DNA of 64,000 nt. Origin: Halobacillus litoralis. GTDB taxonomy: Bacteria; Bacillota; Bacilli; Bacillales; Halobacillaceae. Every line of letters starts with the position of its first letter. The first letter of the stretch is position 1. Made by a program: the position numbers and the translations under genes. The notes under the pieces were generated by a model that was given only the letters and a program-made list of their open reading frames with translations, made no database searches and was not told where the DNA came from. Positions 18,349 to 29,895 of the stretch are shown here, piece after piece. The DNA is taken from contig NZ_JAIVAJ010000005.1 in the NCBI RefSeq assembly GCF_020171725.1, positions 124,001 through 188,000 of the forward strand. The letters run 5' to 3'.

Positions 18349-19635
18349 CTAGCTGTTCTGGAACTGCTCGACTTCTTCTTCTGTCATCTGCTCGTACCAG
18401 ACGTTCGCCCCAAGCTCGATCAATTTGTTCGTAATGTTCTCATACCCACGTTCGATATGATCTACACCTGTAATTTCGGTGACTCCGTCTGCCATGAGTC
18501 CGGCAATGACGAGAGCGGCTCCAGCACGGAGATCCGTCGCCTTCACTTTCGCACCCTGCAGGTTGGACTGTCCGGACACGATGGCCGAACCACCTTCCAC
18601 CTTGATCGACGCATTCATTCTTCGAAGTTCATCGACGTGTTTGAAACGGGCCTGATAAATGGTATCCGTGACGACACCGGTCCCTTCTGCCTTTGTAAGC
18701 AGGGAGGTGAACGGCTGCTGTAGGTCCGTCGGAAAACCAGGATAGACGAGCGTCTTAATATCGACACTGCTCAACGTTTTCCCGGGCCGGATGTAAAGCT
18801 GCTCATCATTTTCGTCAATGGTGACTCCCATTTCACGGAGTTTGGCAATCAAGGACTCCAAGTGCTGTGGGATGACATTATCGATGATCATCTCGTCCCC
18901 CTGGGCAGCCGCCATAATCGTGTAGGTTCCTGCTTCAATACGATCCGGAATAATCGTATGTAGACAACCCTGAAGCTGATCGACACCTTCAATACGAATG
19001 ACGTCTGTTCCCGCACCTTTGATCTTCGCCCCCATACTTGTTAGGAGGGTCGCTACATCAATGATTTCCGGTTCCTTTGCGGCATTCTCGATGACCGTTT
19101 TCCCTTTGGCACGGACAGCAGCAAGCATAATGTTGATCGTTGCTCCTACGCTGACCACATCAAGATAAATACGCGCTCCACGAAGCTCCTCTGCACGCAG
19201 GTAAATGGCGCCCTGTTCGTTCGTCACTTCTGCACCCAGGGCTTCAAAGCCTTTAATGTGCTGATCGATCGGGCGTGGTCCTAAGTGACATCCACCAGGC
19301 AGACCGATGACGGCTTTATTGAAACGACCGAGCATGGCGCCCATGAAGTAATAGGAAGCACGCAGTTTCTTCACCTTTCCATTCGGAAGAGGCATGGAAA
19401 CCATGTGAGTGGGATCGATATGAATGGTACGTCCATCCTTCTCGACCTTACCACCGATTTGTTCGAGTAAATCCGATAAAATTCCAACATCCGATATATT
19501 CGGAAGACCTTCAATCGTGACTGGAGATTCAGCTAGAATAGCTGCTGGCAACAAAGCAACGGCACTGTTTTTGGCTCCACTGACGCGGACTTGGCCGCGC
19601 AGCTTCGTTCCGCCTTCCACTAAAAGTTTATGCAT
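18349..19635 (-). CDS. murAB: UDP-N-acetylglucosamine 1-carboxyvinyltransferase (MurA2 type)
   Basis: First committed step of peptidoglycan synthesis: PEP transfer to UDP-GlcNAc. 428 residues, full length. The active-site loop [16 protein letters not shown] carries the catalytic Cys that fosfomycin attacks. [12 protein letters not shown] near the N-terminus and [13 protein letters not shown] near the C-terminus are conserved. Its place next to fbaA and rho is that of the second B. subtilis paralogue, murAB. The start follows GAGGAG. Confidence 0.95.
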   Translation of the reverse strand: MHKLLVEGGTKLRGQVRVSGAKNSAVALLPAAILAESPVTIEGLPNISDVGILSDLLEQIGGKVEKDGRTIHIDPTHMVSMPLPNGKVKKLRASYYFMGAMLGRFNKAVIGLPGGCHLGPRPIDQHIKGFEALGAEVTNEQGAIYLRAEELRGARIYLDVVSVGATINIMLAAVRAKGKTVIENAAKEPEIIDVATLLTSMGAKIKGAGTDVIRIEGVDQLQGCLHTIIPDRIEAGTYTIMAAAQGDEMIIDNVIPQHLESLIAKLREMGVTIDENDEQLYIRPGKTLSSVDIKTLVYPGFPTDLQQPFTSLLTKAEGTGVVTDTIYQARFKHVDELRRMNASIKVEGGSAIVSGQSNLQGAKVKATDLRAGAALVIAGLMADGVTEITGVDHIERGYENITNKLIELGANVWYEQMTEEEVEQFQNS

Positions 19636-19704
19636 GAAATACTCCTCGCTTTATTGGTAAAGATGTTAGTACTAGTATGTGCAATAATTTCCATCACACT
19701 CTAC

Positions 19705-20346
19705 TTATTTTTGATTATTCCAGTCCTTGAGGAATTTTTCAATCCCTTGGTCCGTCAAAGGGTGTTTGACGATCTGTTGGAACACCTTGAAAGGGACGGT
19801 CGCAATGTGAGCGCCGTTAATGGCCGCTTCCGTTACGTGGACTGGATGTCTGATCGATGCTGCAATGATTTCCGTATCAATCGCGTGACGATCGAAGATT
19901 TCAGCAATTTGAGCAATCAACTCTACACCATTGTGGCCGATATCGTCCAGACGGCCGAGGAACGGCGATACATACGTCGCGCCGGCTCTCGCGGCCAACA
20001 AAGCCTGATTAGCGGAGAAAACGAGCGTGACGTTCGTCTTCACGTTCAAGTCGCTGAATACTTTGACAGCCTTCAGCCCTTCAAGCGTCATCGGCACTTT
20101 GACTGTGATGTTCGGAGCAATTGCGGCAAGCTCTTTACCCTCTTTGATCATTTCCTCCGCTGTTTCAGAAACGACCTCGGCACTGACGGATCCGTCTACT
20201 TCTGCTGTAATCTCTCTTAAGCGGTCGTGAAAGGAGACGCCTTCTTTCGCAACGAGACTCGGATTGGTCGTCACTCCGTCCAAGATCCCTAACGCATTCG
20301 CTTCCCGAATATCTTCAATATTAGCCGTATCGATGAAAAATTTCAT
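19705..20346 (-). CDS. Small transaldolase / fructose-6-phosphate aldolase-like protein
   Basis: 213 residues of the short TalC/FSA family: [26 protein letters not shown], and the Schiff-base Lys in [15 protein letters not shown]. Known members are either transaldolase (pentose phosphate pathway) or fructose-6-phosphate aldolase; sequence alone does not settle which. Corresponds to ywjH between fbaA and murAB. The ATG at 20346 follows AGGGGTGG. The next gene upstream, fbaA, makes a related triose-phosphate reaction. Confidence 0.92.
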   Translation of the reverse strand: MKFFIDTANIEDIREANALGILDGVTTNPSLVAKEGVSFHDRLREITAEVDGSVSAEVVSETAEEMIKEGKELAAIAPNITVKVPMTLEGLKAVKVFSDLNVKTNVTLVFSANQALLAARAGATYVSPFLGRLDDIGHNGVELIAQIAEIFDRHAIDTEIIAASIRHPVHVTEAAINGAHIATVPFKVFQQIVKHPLTDQGIEKFLKDWNNQK

Positions 20347-20420
20347 CCTGTCCACCCCTGTTCATTAGTGTTAGATTTTGTTGAAAAAACTCAAATGATG
20401 GCGTTTTCATGACTGATATA

Positions 20421-20453
20421 AAGGAAACCGTTACGAGTCGTAACGGTTCCTTA
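20421..20453. terminator. Hairpin between fbaA and the transaldolase gene
   Basis: Stem AAGGAAACCGTTACGA / TCGTAACGGTT-CCTT. The U-tract is poor, so partial termination or transcript processing after fbaA are both possible. Confidence 0.55.
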
Positions 20454-20483
20454 GTTAGAGAAAGTACCTCTCAGGCTCTTTCT

Positions 20484-21347
20484 TTATGCTTGTTGTGAAG
20501 AACCGAATTCGCGCATTTTGCCGATAACGGTTTGTTTGATTGCTTCACGGCCAGGTCCAAGATATTTACGAGGATCGTATTGTTCAGGCTGTTCAGCTAG
20601 AACTTCACGAACCGCTTTACCTTGAGCGATCTGGTTTTCCGTGTTTACGTTGATTTTAGCTGTACCGAAAGAAATAGCTTTCTTGATGTCAGCTGTAGGG
20701 ATTCCTGTACCACCGTGAAGAACAAGTGGCTTGTCTACAAGACCCATGATTTCTTCCATACGGTCGAATCCTAGGTTCGGTTCACCTTTGTAAGGACCGT
20801 GTACAGATCCAAGTGCTGGAGCAAATACGTCAACGTTTGTTTCGTCAACTAGTTGCTTACACTCAGAAGGAATCGCGTAGGCTGCTTCAGCGTCGTCTAC
20901 GATGATGTCGTCTTCTTGTCCACCAACACGGCCAAGTTCTGCTTCAACAGAAACACCGTGGATGTGAGCAAGCTCAACAACTTTTTTCGTAACCGCGATG
21001 TTTTGTTCAAGTGGATCGTGGGAAGCGTCAATCATAACAGATGTGAAACCTGCATGGATGGCTTCTGCACACTTCTCGAAGCTTGAACCGTGGTCAAGGT
21101 GAATCGCAACAGGTACAGTTGTACCGTATGACTTCATAAGCGCTTTAACCATATCTACAACAACGTTAAATCCGCCCATGTAACGTGCAGCACCTTCAGA
21201 TACTCCAAGGATTACTGGAGACTGCTCTTCCTCTGCAGCCTGAAGAATCGCTTGAGCATACTCAAGGTTGTTTAGGTTGAACTGCCCGACACCGTAACGG
21301 TTCTCCTTAGCAGTTTCTAGCATTTCTTTCATTGATACTAATGGCAT
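20484..21347 (-). CDS. fbaA: Fructose-1,6-bisphosphate aldolase, class II
   Basis: Zinc-dependent aldolase of glycolysis and gluconeogenesis, 287 residues. Metal-site and catalytic motifs are [36 protein letters not shown] and [17 protein letters not shown] is at the C-terminal end. The start has AAGGAGG directly upstream, a strong site consistent with high expression. A good sigma-A promoter lies at 21430-21458. Confidence 0.97.
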   Translation of the reverse strand: MPLVSMKEMLETAKENRYGVGQFNLNNLEYAQAILQAAEEEQSPVILGVSEGAARYMGGFNVVVDMVKALMKSYGTTVPVAIHLDHGSSFEKCAEAIHAGFTSVMIDASHDPLEQNIAVTKKVVELAHIHGVSVEAELGRVGGQEDDIIVDDAEAAYAIPSECKQLVDETNVDVFAPALGSVHGPYKGEPNLGFDRMEEIMGLVDKPLVLHGGTGIPTADIKKAISFGTAKINVNTENQIAQGKAVREVLAEQPEQYDPRKYLGPGREAIKQTVIGKMREFGSSQQA

Positions 21348-21429
21348 GAAAGATCCTCCTTAAAAAATTCGTTCTGATATTTACAAGTGAATTCTGGAAA
21401 ATCCACTGGTAACTTAAACTACAGTTAAT

Positions 21430-21458
21430 AGAATACCAATACCCACACCTCGGTGCAA
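21430..21458 (-). promoter_or_regulatory. Probable sigma-A promoter of fbaA
   Basis: Minus-strand -35 TTGCAC (21458-21453), 17-bp spacer, -10 TATTCT (21435-21430). Confidence 0.5.
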
Positions 21459-21498
21459 CAACTGCAAGCGGATACAGCGCTTTCATCTAAAAAAAAGA

Positions 21499-21870
21499 TT
21501 ACGTTTCGCTTTTCACAAGTACACTCTTCACCAATTCTTGAAAATTATGGATGTCGAATGGCTTACTCACAATTTTCTGTACAAAAAGATGATCCACTTC
21601 CTGGGCCACCGACTCCTCAGAATCGCCCGTAATGATGATGACCGGAAACTTACAGTCTTTTTCCTTCATCTGATTCAGCACGTCACGTCCGTGCATCACC
21701 GGCAGGTTATAATCCATGACCATCAAGTCGATGTCATGCTCGTCAGCCAGCTCACAAGCTTGTTTTCCGGTTTTTGCTGATAAGGTCTTGTACCCTGAGG
21801 CCTTTAAGATTTCTTGTAATAATAACCGAATGCCACGTTGGTCGTCCACTATAAGGATTGTATCAGCCAT
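21499..21870 (-). CDS. spo0F: Sporulation phosphorelay response regulator Spo0F
   Basis: Single-domain receiver that takes phosphate from the sporulation kinases and passes it to Spo0B. 123 residues: acidic pocket ILIVDDQ, phospho-acceptor Asp53 in VMDYNLPVMHG, Thr in IIITGDSEE and Lys in VSKPFD. There is no output domain, as expected. AAAGGTGG precedes the ATG. It lies between pyrG and fbaA exactly as in B. subtilis. Confidence 0.95.
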   Translation of the reverse strand: MADTILIVDDQRGIRLLLQEILKASGYKTLSAKTGKQACELADEHDIDLMVMDYNLPVMHGRDVLNQMKEKDCKFPVIIITGDSEESVAQEVDHLFVQKIVSKPFDIHNFQELVKSVLVKSET

Positions 21871-22169
21871 ATGATTCCACCTTTCGAATAGAAGTAGTCT
21901 CCCTGTCCTTTTCTCTCTACTAAGAATAACTTTCGAGGAGAATCGGATTTGTTCCTGCGCATGTATGTTCGGTTTCGCTAATTTCTTCTAATTTTGGAAT
22001 TTCACTATGTAATTGGAGCTTTTTTTCAGGACGAATATGACTCTTCATGAGCGGTATGATCCATTCCATTGAAAAAATAGCCCTATGCGTTCTTTCCCGC
22101 GAATAATGTCATACCTCTATCTTACCATTAATAGAAGAAAGTCGTATCTTCTGTCCAAATATTCAGAGC
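21871..22169. other. spo0F upstream region
   Basis: About 300 bases that should hold the spo0F promoter. I searched for sigma-H (AGGA...GAAT) and Spo0A (TTCGACA) elements and found only weak matches. No ORF or repeat. Confidence 0.4.
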
Positions 22170-22287
22170 GATTCTGTTACACGCGTGGTAGACAGCGGGG
22201 TGGAAAATAGCTCACTTCCCGCGACAGACGCCCATGAAAAAGCGAGTTGTTTCGCCAACACCGCTTCTCAAGCGTTAAAAGAACCGA
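22170..22287. repeat. Palindromic element R6, hybrid of R2-left and R3-right
   Basis: The left part (ATTCTGTTAC, CGGGGTGGAAAATAGCTC) matches R2. The right part (GCGAGTTGTTTCGCCAACACC, in two pieces, then GAACCGATA) matches R3 including its 3' flank. The two ends no longer pair. It looks like a collapsed R2+R3 pair. Confidence 0.75.
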
Positions 22288-22309
22288 TAGGACTTTTTCT
22301 AAAAACTAT

Positions 22310-22340
22310 AAACAAAGCCGGGGCAGATGCCCCGGCTTTC
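22310..22340 (-). terminator. pyrG intrinsic terminator
   Basis: Perfect stem AAAGCCGGGGC / GCCCCGGCTTT just after the pyrG stop codon; the minus-strand T-run is moderate. Confidence 0.8.
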
Positions 22341-22347
22341 TTCCATG

Positions 22348-23997
<1,650 letters not shown>

Positions 23998-24040
23998 TCA
24001 GGGAACCTTACCTTTTATCATAACCTGATTGTATATAAAA

Positions 24041-24074
24041 AATAAAAAACGCTCCCCTATCAAAGGGGAGCGTT
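24041..24074 (-). terminator. pyrG leader terminator (attenuator), also rpoE 3' end
   Basis: Stem AACGCTCCCC / GGGGAGCGTT (24048-24057 with 24065-24074) followed on the minus strand by a long U-tract. The 5' arm reads GCUCCCCUUU, the C/U-rich stretch to which poly(G)-tailed pyrG transcripts pair in B. subtilis. Confidence 0.85.
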
Positions 24075-24097
24075 ATATTTCGTTCGGAAATTAAAGA

Positions 24098-24137
24098 GCC
24101 CAAATAAGATTCTACTGATTTGGCTTTTGAAAGTCAA
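24098..24137 (-). promoter_or_regulatory. pyrG promoter with GGGC start (CTP-sensitive reiterative initiation)
   Basis: Minus-strand -35 TTGACT (24137-24132), 17-bp spacer, -10 TAGAAT (24114-24109), then 7 bp to a GGGCTC initial sequence (G at 24101). The leader to the GTG start is about 150 nt with the terminator at about +28. This reproduces the B. subtilis pyrG arrangement. Confidence 0.8.
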
Positions 24138-24150
24138 CCGCGATTTCGGA

Positions 24151-24696
24151 TTACTTGTCGTCCTCTTCATCATCATCGCCGATGAAGCTGATGTCATCCT
24201 CAACGATTTCTTCTTCCTCTTCGTCCAGATCATCATCTTCATAGTCGCCGTCGAAGTCATCGTCGTCATCATCTAAGTCGAGATCTTCGTCGGTAAGATC
24301 GACGTCATCTTCGAGATCCTCATCATCTGCAGCATCGTATTCGGAAATACCCAGCTCATCTTCAAGCAGCTTGGATGGTTTCTTCTTCTTTTTCTTCTTC
24401 TTACGCTTCTGTGGAAGGTTGGCGATTTCCTCTTCCATCTGTTCGACTGGATACCAGCTGCGAAGTCCCCAGCGGTTGGTTCCGATCGTCATGAAGCGTC
24501 CGTCGATGTTCATATCTGTATAAAACTGTGCGATGTTCTCTTCTTTTTGTTTTTCAGTGAAATTCTTCAAAGAAGCAATGCGATTGAAAATCTCATTAAA
24601 ATCGATAGCTTCTCTTTCTTCTTCCATAATGATCGTTGCAAGTTCAATCATTGAAGATTCTTCAATTTGTTCTTTGCTTAGTTCTTTTAAACTCAC
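24151..24696 (-). CDS. rpoE: RNA polymerase delta subunit
   Basis: Firmicutes-specific RNA polymerase subunit that speeds recycling and sharpens promoter selectivity. 181 residues: a folded N-terminal HARE-HTH-like domain (about 1-90, ending NRWGLRSWYPVEQ), a Lys-rich bridge (RKKKKKKKK) and a long Asp/Glu tail (about 110-181), the hallmark of the delta subunit. The start is GTG at 24696 behind AAAGGAG. It lies upstream of pyrG as in B. subtilis. Confidence 0.96.
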   Translation of the reverse strand: MSLKELSKEQIEESSMIELATIIMEEEREAIDFNEIFNRIASLKNFTEKQKEENIAQFYTDMNIDGRFMTIGTNRWGLRSWYPVEQMEEEIANLPQKRKKKKKKKKPSKLLEDELGISEYDAADDEDLEDDVDLTDEDLDLDDDDDDFDGDYEDDDLDEEEEEIVEDDISFIGDDDEEDDK

Positions 24697-24951
24697 GATC
24701 TCAGCACTCCTTTATCTACACATAATAGAAAATATGACGTCATAGACATACGAATCACATTTAATCATACCATCCATTATATGAGTTGGACTTATAAAAA
24801 TCAAATTTACAGGTACAACCATTAGTAGCCAATCTGAATAGAATTTAAACCTTTCTCTCACGCTATAAGGAGAACAGCAATTGCTTGGTGTTCTTCTATC
24901 ATTTCATATAAAATAAATGTAGGACTACATCATAAGGAGAGAAGCGGACCT

Positions 24952-25269
24952 ATGTTAAAAACACACCCGTTCAATTGGATTGCCACCTTGATCTTCGCGG
25001 TGGTTGTCGTTGTTTATCTATTCAGTAACTATGGACTCGTTCGTTCCGAGCATTTGTCCGAGGCTACGATTACGGAAAAGACTCATGATGAAGATGGGTA
25101 CTATGTCATGGCTGATGGGCAGAAGCTTCATGTGAAAGATACGAGCACGTGGATGCTCTTAAAGTCGGATGAAACGTACAATCTGACGTATGAATGGTAT
25201 GGTATGAAAAAGCCTTATATCACCGAGGTCAACCAAGCGCACGATGACGATCAAGTTGGTGGCCACTAA
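24952..25269 (+). CDS. Small membrane-anchored protein, unknown function
   Basis: 105 residues with one N-terminal transmembrane helix (about 9-27, IATLIFAVVVVVYLFSNYG), then an exported-looking domain with short beta-strand character (EATITEKTHDEDGYYVMADG, LHVKDTSTWMLL, YNLTYEWYGMKKPYI). The fold suggests an OB-like small domain, but I do not recognise the family. AAGGAGAG lies upstream of the ATG. It is the only plus-strand gene between rpoE and clsB; repeat B overlaps its 3' flank. Confidence 0.75.
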   Translation: MLKTHPFNWIATLIFAVVVVVYLFSNYGLVRSEHLSEATITEKTHDEDGYYVMADGQKLHVKDTSTWMLLKSDETYNLTYEWYGMKKPYITEVNQAHDDDQVGGH

Positions 25270-25276
25270 ACCCCAA

Positions 25277-25412
25277 AGGCGGAAGCGCCCTGGGAGCTCC
25301 GACTCGCATAAGCAAAACGCCCGCAGGAAGGCGATTTTCCCTTCCAGAGGGTGGGTTGCTTATGTCGCGAGGAGCTGGGCGCTGGAGCCGGACGTGGCTT
25401 ATCAGGTATATT
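25277..25412. repeat. Palindromic element of a second family (B1)
   Basis: Arms GCGCCC..GAGCTCC..CGCATAAGCAA and TTGCTTATG..GGAGCTgGGCGC around an inner GGAAGG/CCTTCC hairpin, then CTGGAGCCGGACGTGGCTTAT. It resembles intergenic repeats I recall from several Bacillaceae. A worn copy is at 42828-42852. Confidence 0.7.
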
Positions 25413-25452
25413 AGAGTCACTGAGTTTTTTTAAGTAACAAGTAATCTTTGCC

Positions 25453-25490
25453 GCGTCCTGCTTCTCAAGTGAGAGCAGGACGCATTTTTT
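25453..25490 (+). terminator. Intrinsic terminator, plus strand
   Basis: Stem GCGTCCTGCT / AGCAGGACGC then ATTTTTT. It may end the small membrane protein transcript after reading through repeat B1. Confidence 0.75.
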
Positions 25491-25497
25491 AGAGTAA

Positions 25498-25732
25498 AGG
25501 TTCTGTACTTTAGTCAGTGGGCAGTGGGGTGGAAAACTACTCGCTTTCCGCGGCCCAACAGGACGTTGGGTCGTTCGACGTTGCCACAGGACGTGGCGGT
25601 TTTAGTTCGAACATCCTTGTGAATTTTTGGAACTCAGGCTCCGCCTGAGTGGATCTCGCCGTGGTCCTTGCATCCCGCAGGAGTCTCCTAGTTTTCCACC
25701 CCACTGCGCGAGAATTAGTGAATACAGAACCC
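25498..25732 (-). repeat. Palindromic element R7 (long form)
   Basis: Outer AGGTTCTGTA / TACAGAACC. Perfect 17-bp stem (25521-25537 with 25691-25707). Boxes CGCTTTCC and GGAGTCTC. The centre has two extra hairpins: CAACAGGACGTTG and CTCAGGCTCCGCCTGAG. Its central insert is shared almost exactly with R10. Confidence 0.85.
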
Positions 25733-25873
25733 CACTGCAATCTCCCTCTCCCTTCCCGATAGGTGTAGGAACCTCAGTTTTTACTTATATCTCAATTAAA
25801 TCTTCGTGACATCAATGTGATATTTCAGCATTATGAAAAATATCACTGACTGCCGATAGACAGGGAGTGTTCT

Positions 25874-25920
25874 CCAACACCGCTTCACTCCATTTCAGCA
25901 AACCGATATCGGTGTCTTTT
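25874..25920. repeat. Remnant R8 of an R3-type right end
   Basis: CCAACACCGCTTC...AACCGATA...TTTT matches the right end and flank of R3 and R6. It follows R7 as R3 follows R2. Bases 25733-25873 otherwise show nothing. Confidence 0.55.
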
Positions 25921-25942
25921 CAAGGAATCAAGGGAAAGTTTA

Positions 25943-25985
25943 CGCGCCCTGCTCATCGTATGAGCAGGGCGCGTTCTATTTTTTA
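25943..25985 (+). terminator. Strong terminator-like hairpin without an upstream plus-strand gene
   Basis: Perfect 14-bp stem CGCGCCCTGCTCAT / ATGAGCAGGGCGCG, 3-nt loop, then a T-rich tract on the plus strand. It lies 3' of icmF (minus strand), where it would block antisense transcription. Confidence 0.65.
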
Positions 25986-26009
25986 AGGGAGAAAATAGAT
26001 TAATGAGTG

Positions 26010-29000
26010 TTACATATTTCTTCTATACTGTCCTCCGACTTGATAGAGGGCGTTGGTGATTTGGCCGAGGCTTGCGACTTTGACGGTTTCCATCAATTCG
26101 GCAAAAATGTTTCCACCGCCTGCTGCGACCTGCTTCAACCTGTTGAGTGCTTGATCGGCTTCTGTTTCATGCTGCTTCTGGAAGCTTCTCAGTTCTGTAA
26201 TTTGGTGCTCTTTCTCTTCTTTGGATGCACGGGCGAGTTCCATGGAGTCGATCTCTTCTTCTGAAGGCGGGTTCGGATTCAGGTAGGTATTCACTCCGAT
26301 GATCGGCAGTTCTCCTGAATGCTTTTTGCCTTCGTAATAGAGCGATTCCTCTTGGATTTTCCCACGTTGATACTGTCTCTCCATCGCTCCGAGAACGCCT
26401 CCACGGTCATTGATGCGCTCGAATTCCTGAAGCACCGCTTCTTCGACAAGGTCGGTCAATTCGCGGATGATGTAGGAACCTTGCAGAGAGTTTTCATTTT
26501 TCGTCAAGCCGAACTCTTTGCTGATGATCATCTGAATCGCCATCGCACGGCGCACGGATTCCTCAGTCGGTGTAGTGATCGCCTCGTCATACGAATTGGT
26601 ATGCAGGGAGTTACAGTTGTCCTGAATGGCAATCAACGCCTGCAGTGTCGTCCGAATGTCGTTGAAGTCGATCTCCTGTGCGTGCAGGGAACGCCCTGAC
26701 GTTTGGATGTGATACTTCAGCTTTTGGCTTCGCTCATTCGCTCCGTACTTATCCTTCATCACAATCGACCAGATTCTGCGCGCAACGCGGCCCATGACCG
26801 TGTATTCAGGGTCGAGACCGTTGGAGAAGAAGAATGATAAGTTGGGTGCGAACTTGTTGATGTCCATGCCTCGACTCAAGTAATACTCGACATAGGTGAA
26901 GCCGTTCGCGAGCGTGAAGGCGAGCTGGGTGATCGGATTCGCTCCCGCTTCTGCGATGTGATAACCGGAAATGGAAACCGAATAATAGTTCCGCACTTCG
27001 TGATCGATGAAGTACTGTTGAATATCCCCCATCATACGCAGTGCGAATTCTGTTGAGAAAATACAGGTGTTCTGCCCCTGGTCTTCTTTTAAAATATCCG
27101 CCTGCACGGTACCACGGACGACGTGGATGGTCTCGGCTTTGATTTTCGCTGCTTCTTCTTCATTCGGTTCGCGACCGTTTTCTTCACGGAATTTGGCCAG
27201 TTGCTGGTCGACAGCCGTGTTGAAGAACATCGCCAGGATAATCGGCGCCGGTCCGTTTATGGTCATCGATACAGACGTTGTAGGGTCGACGAGGTCAAAG
27301 CCGTCATAGAGCTTCTTCATATCCTCGAGCGTACAGATGTTCACACCGCTTTCTCCGACTTTCCCGTAAATGTCAGGACGCTCATCCGGGTCTTCACCAT
27401 AGAGCGTGACGGAGTCGAAGGCTGTACTCAGGCGTTTCGCATCGTCGCCTTCTGATAGGTAGTGGAAGCGGCGGTTCGTGCGCTCAGGCGTTCCTTCCCC
27501 AGCGAATTGACGCTTCGGATCCTCTCCTTTTCGTTTGAACGGGAATACGCCCGCTGTGAAGGGAAAGGCGCCGGGTACATTTTCCTTCAGCAGCCACGTC
27601 AGACGGTCGCCCCAGTCAGAATAATTCGGAAGCGCGACTTTCGGGATTTTAAGACCAGCAAGGCTCTCTGTTGTCAGGTCCATCGTGATTTCCTTATCCC
27701 GTACTTTGAAGCTGTACGTATCTCCGCTGTAGCGCTCGTGCAGGTCATCCCAATCATCGAGCTTCTCCTTGGCGGTCCGGTCGATCGACTTCTCGTAATC
27801 CTCGACGAGTCGTTCAAGGCTTTGCTTCGTATCCCCGTCCTCCACCGCTTCGATCGTTCCTTTCAGCTGGTAGAGTTTACGTGCCTTCTGCGCCTCATCT
27901 TCTGTCTGTTTATGATAGTCACGTACAGCAAGCGCAATGTCACGCAAATACTGCTTGCGATCGTTCGGGATGATGACGTTTTGCTTTTCGACTTTATCGA
28001 CGCGCTCTAAGGACGTGGTGTCCTGCCATTCGTATCGTTCATTCAACACATCGACAATCGAGGCAAACAGCGTGTTCGTTCCCGGATCATTGAACTGGCT
28101 CGCAATGGTTCCGAACACCGGAAACTTCGAATCGTCCTCATGGAACAGCATGTGACTTCTCTGATACTGCTTCTTCACTTGGTTGAAAGCATCCTCTGAA
28201 CCTTTTTGTTCGAACTTGTTGATCACGATGAAGTCGGCAAAATCGATCATGTCGATTTTCTCAAGCTGGGAAGGGGCGCCGAATTCCGCTGTCATGACAT
28301 ACATCGACAGGTCGGTGATGTCGGTAATGGCTGCATCTCCCTGCCCGATGCCACTCGTCTCGACAATGATGAAATCGTAGCCGGCCGCCTTCACAACTTG
28401 AATCGCTTCTTCGACCGCAGTGGAGAGCTCCGATCGTGCATCCCTTGTGGCAAGGGAGCGCATATAGACGCGAGGATTGAAAATCGCATTCATCCGGATG
28501 CGGTCTCCAAGCAAGGCCCCTCCTGTTTTCCGTTTTGTCGGGTCAACGGATAAGATGGCGATTTTCTTTTCCGGGATTTCATTCAGGAAACGACGGATGA
28601 GTTCATCGGTGAGTGAACTCTTACCCGCTCCACCCGTCCCCGTAATTCCGAGTACGGGAATCGTTTTTTCCTGCGTACGGTCCACCGCTGTATCAAATGC
28701 AGCAACGGCTTCCCGTTCCTGCTTCGGTGTATTTTCAACATACGTAATAAAACGGGCGATCGCCTGGTGGTTTCCTTCAGTTAACTGACTGACTCCCTCC
28801 TCTACTTGTAAAGGTGGAAGGAAATCGCATTCTTCGATCATAAGGTTAATCATGCCTTGAAGGCCGAGCGTGCGACCGTCTTCCGGAGAAAATACGCGTG
28901 CGACCCCGTATTCATGAAGCTCCTTGATTTCGCGTGGGATGATGACGCCGCCACCACCTCCGTAAACGCGGATATGGCCGGCTCCTTTTTCATTCAATAA

Positions 29001-29255
29001 ATCGACCATGTATTTGAAATATTCAACGTGTCCGCCTTGATAAGAAGAGATCGCAATTCCTTGAGCATCTTCCTGAATGGCGGCATTGACGACTTCTTCT
29101 ACGGAGCGGTTATGTCCGAGGTGAATGACTTCTGCTCCTGTCGACTGTAAGATCCGCCGCATGATGTTGATGGAGGCATCGTGCCCATCAAACAGACTGG
29201 AAGCGGTTACAAAACGGACCGGATGTTTCGGTTGATAGACCGTCGGTTGTTCCAT
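26010..29255 (-). CDS. icmF: Fused isobutyryl-CoA mutase IcmF
   Basis: Adenosylcobalamin enzyme isomerising isobutyryl-CoA and butyryl-CoA, fused to its own G-protein chaperone. The 1081 residues have the IcmF order: B12-binding domain (about 13-145, base-off motif with DGHD at 23-26 and GGGGG near 100), GTPase domain (P-loop [13 protein letters not shown] at 203-214, then [16 protein letters not shown]), and mutase barrel (about 560-1070; [31 protein letters not shown]). I chose the ATG at 29255, 8 nt after GGAGGA; a TTG two codons earlier is too close. It is the last gene of the acyl-CoA cluster. Confidence 0.93.
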   Translation of the reverse strand: MEQPTVYQPKHPVRFVTASSLFDGHDASINIMRRILQSTGAEVIHLGHNRSVEEVVNAAIQEDAQGIAISSYQGGHVEYFKYMVDLLNEKGAGHIRVYGGGGGVIIPREIKELHEYGVARVFSPEDGRTLGLQGMINLMIEECDFLPPLQVEEGVSQLTEGNHQAIARFITYVENTPKQEREAVAAFDTAVDRTQEKTIPVLGITGTGGAGKSSLTDELIRRFLNEIPEKKIAILSVDPTKRKTGGALLGDRIRMNAIFNPRVYMRSLATRDARSELSTAVEEAIQVVKAAGYDFIIVETSGIGQGDAAITDITDLSMYVMTAEFGAPSQLEKIDMIDFADFIVINKFEQKGSEDAFNQVKKQYQRSHMLFHEDDSKFPVFGTIASQFNDPGTNTLFASIVDVLNERYEWQDTTSLERVDKVEKQNVIIPNDRKQYLRDIALAVRDYHKQTEDEAQKARKLYQLKGTIEAVEDGDTKQSLERLVEDYEKSIDRTAKEKLDDWDDLHERYSGDTYSFKVRDKEITMDLTTESLAGLKIPKVALPNYSDWGDRLTWLLKENVPGAFPFTAGVFPFKRKGEDPKRQFAGEGTPERTNRRFHYLSEGDDAKRLSTAFDSVTLYGEDPDERPDIYGKVGESGVNICTLEDMKKLYDGFDLVDPTTSVSMTINGPAPIILAMFFNTAVDQQLAKFREENGREPNEEEAAKIKAETIHVVRGTVQADILKEDQGQNTCIFSTEFALRMMGDIQQYFIDHEVRNYYSVSISGYHIAEAGANPITQLAFTLANGFTYVEYYLSRGMDINKFAPNLSFFFSNGLDPEYTVMGRVARRIWSIVMKDKYGANERSQKLKYHIQTSGRSLHAQEIDFNDIRTTLQALIAIQDNCNSLHTNSYDEAITTPTEESVRRAMAIQMIISKEFGLTKNENSLQGSYIIRELTDLVEEAVLQEFERINDRGGVLGAMERQYQRGKIQEESLYYEGKKHSGELPIIGVNTYLNPNPPSEEEIDSMELARASKEEKEHQITELRSFQKQHETEADQALNRLKQVAAGGGNIFAELMETVKVASLGQITNALYQVGGQYRRNM

Positions 29256-29257
29256 CT

Positions 29258-29893
29258 TCAAGCTCCTCCTTCTTGTTTTTGAAATTCTCCTACTCCGTTA
29301 AGCAGCAGTTGGATTTGGACGTCTGTATAGGTCTCGATCGTGAACTGCCTCTGCAGAATCCACCTCCGGAATCCCCACATTTGTCCCTGGACGAAAATGT
29401 TATTCGCAAGAAGCTTGATTTCTTCTTCCGATTCACGCCCGGGCAGGCTGTTCCGGATGACGTCCTCGAGCATCGCGACCATTTCACGTTCCTTTTGCAA
29501 CACATAATCTTGTGCGTCTCGCGTGAGGGATTTGACCTCCTGATACATGACAAGAACCTCATCCTGCATGTCGTCCATCAATTGGAAATAAGACCTGACC
29601 GCATGAATCAGGCTTTGAACCGTCGTTTCACGTGGATCAATCGAAGCTTCCATCCGCTCCTTGACTCGTTGATAGATCGAATCACAGACTAAGAACAGAA
29701 CGTCTTCTTTGGTCCGGATGTATTCATAGAGCGTTCCGATGCTGAACCCGGACGCCTTGGCGATTTCACGGGTTGTCGTTTTATGGAAGCCTTTTTCAAT
29801 AAAAAGGGTGACGGCTCCTTTAATCATCTGGTTTCGTCTCTTCGTCACCAGTGCTTCATCTTTAATGGAGGAAGGGACTTCTTTTTTCGACAT
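29258..29893 (-). CDS. TetR/AcrR-family regulator of the acyl-CoA cluster
   Basis: 211 residues. Helix-turn-helix at about 20-65 ([25 protein letters not shown], in parts; [14 protein letters not shown]). A C-terminal ligand domain resembles FadR-type TetR proteins that bind acyl-CoA. The start ATG at 29893 has AAAGGGG 7 nt upstream. It lies between meaB (2 bp) and icmF (2-bp gap), so it is translated as part of the operon and probably autoregulated. Its likely operators are at 37861-37874 and 35304-35317. Confidence 0.9.
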   Translation of the reverse strand: MSKKEVPSSIKDEALVTKRRNQMIKGAVTLFIEKGFHKTTTREIAKASGFSIGTLYEYIRTKEDVLFLVCDSIYQRVKERMEASIDPRETTVQSLIHAVRSYFQLMDDMQDEVLVMYQEVKSLTRDAQDYVLQKEREMVAMLEDVIRNSLPGRESEEEIKLLANNIFVQGQMWGFRRWILQRQFTIETYTDVQIQLLLNGVGEFQKQEGGA

Positions 29894-29895
29894 AA

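Noticed and set aside
21871..22100. Spo0A and sigma-H sites in front of spo0F
   Set aside because: Expected from B. subtilis, but only partial matches (TTCGAA, GCAGGAAC) are visible; not enough to call.
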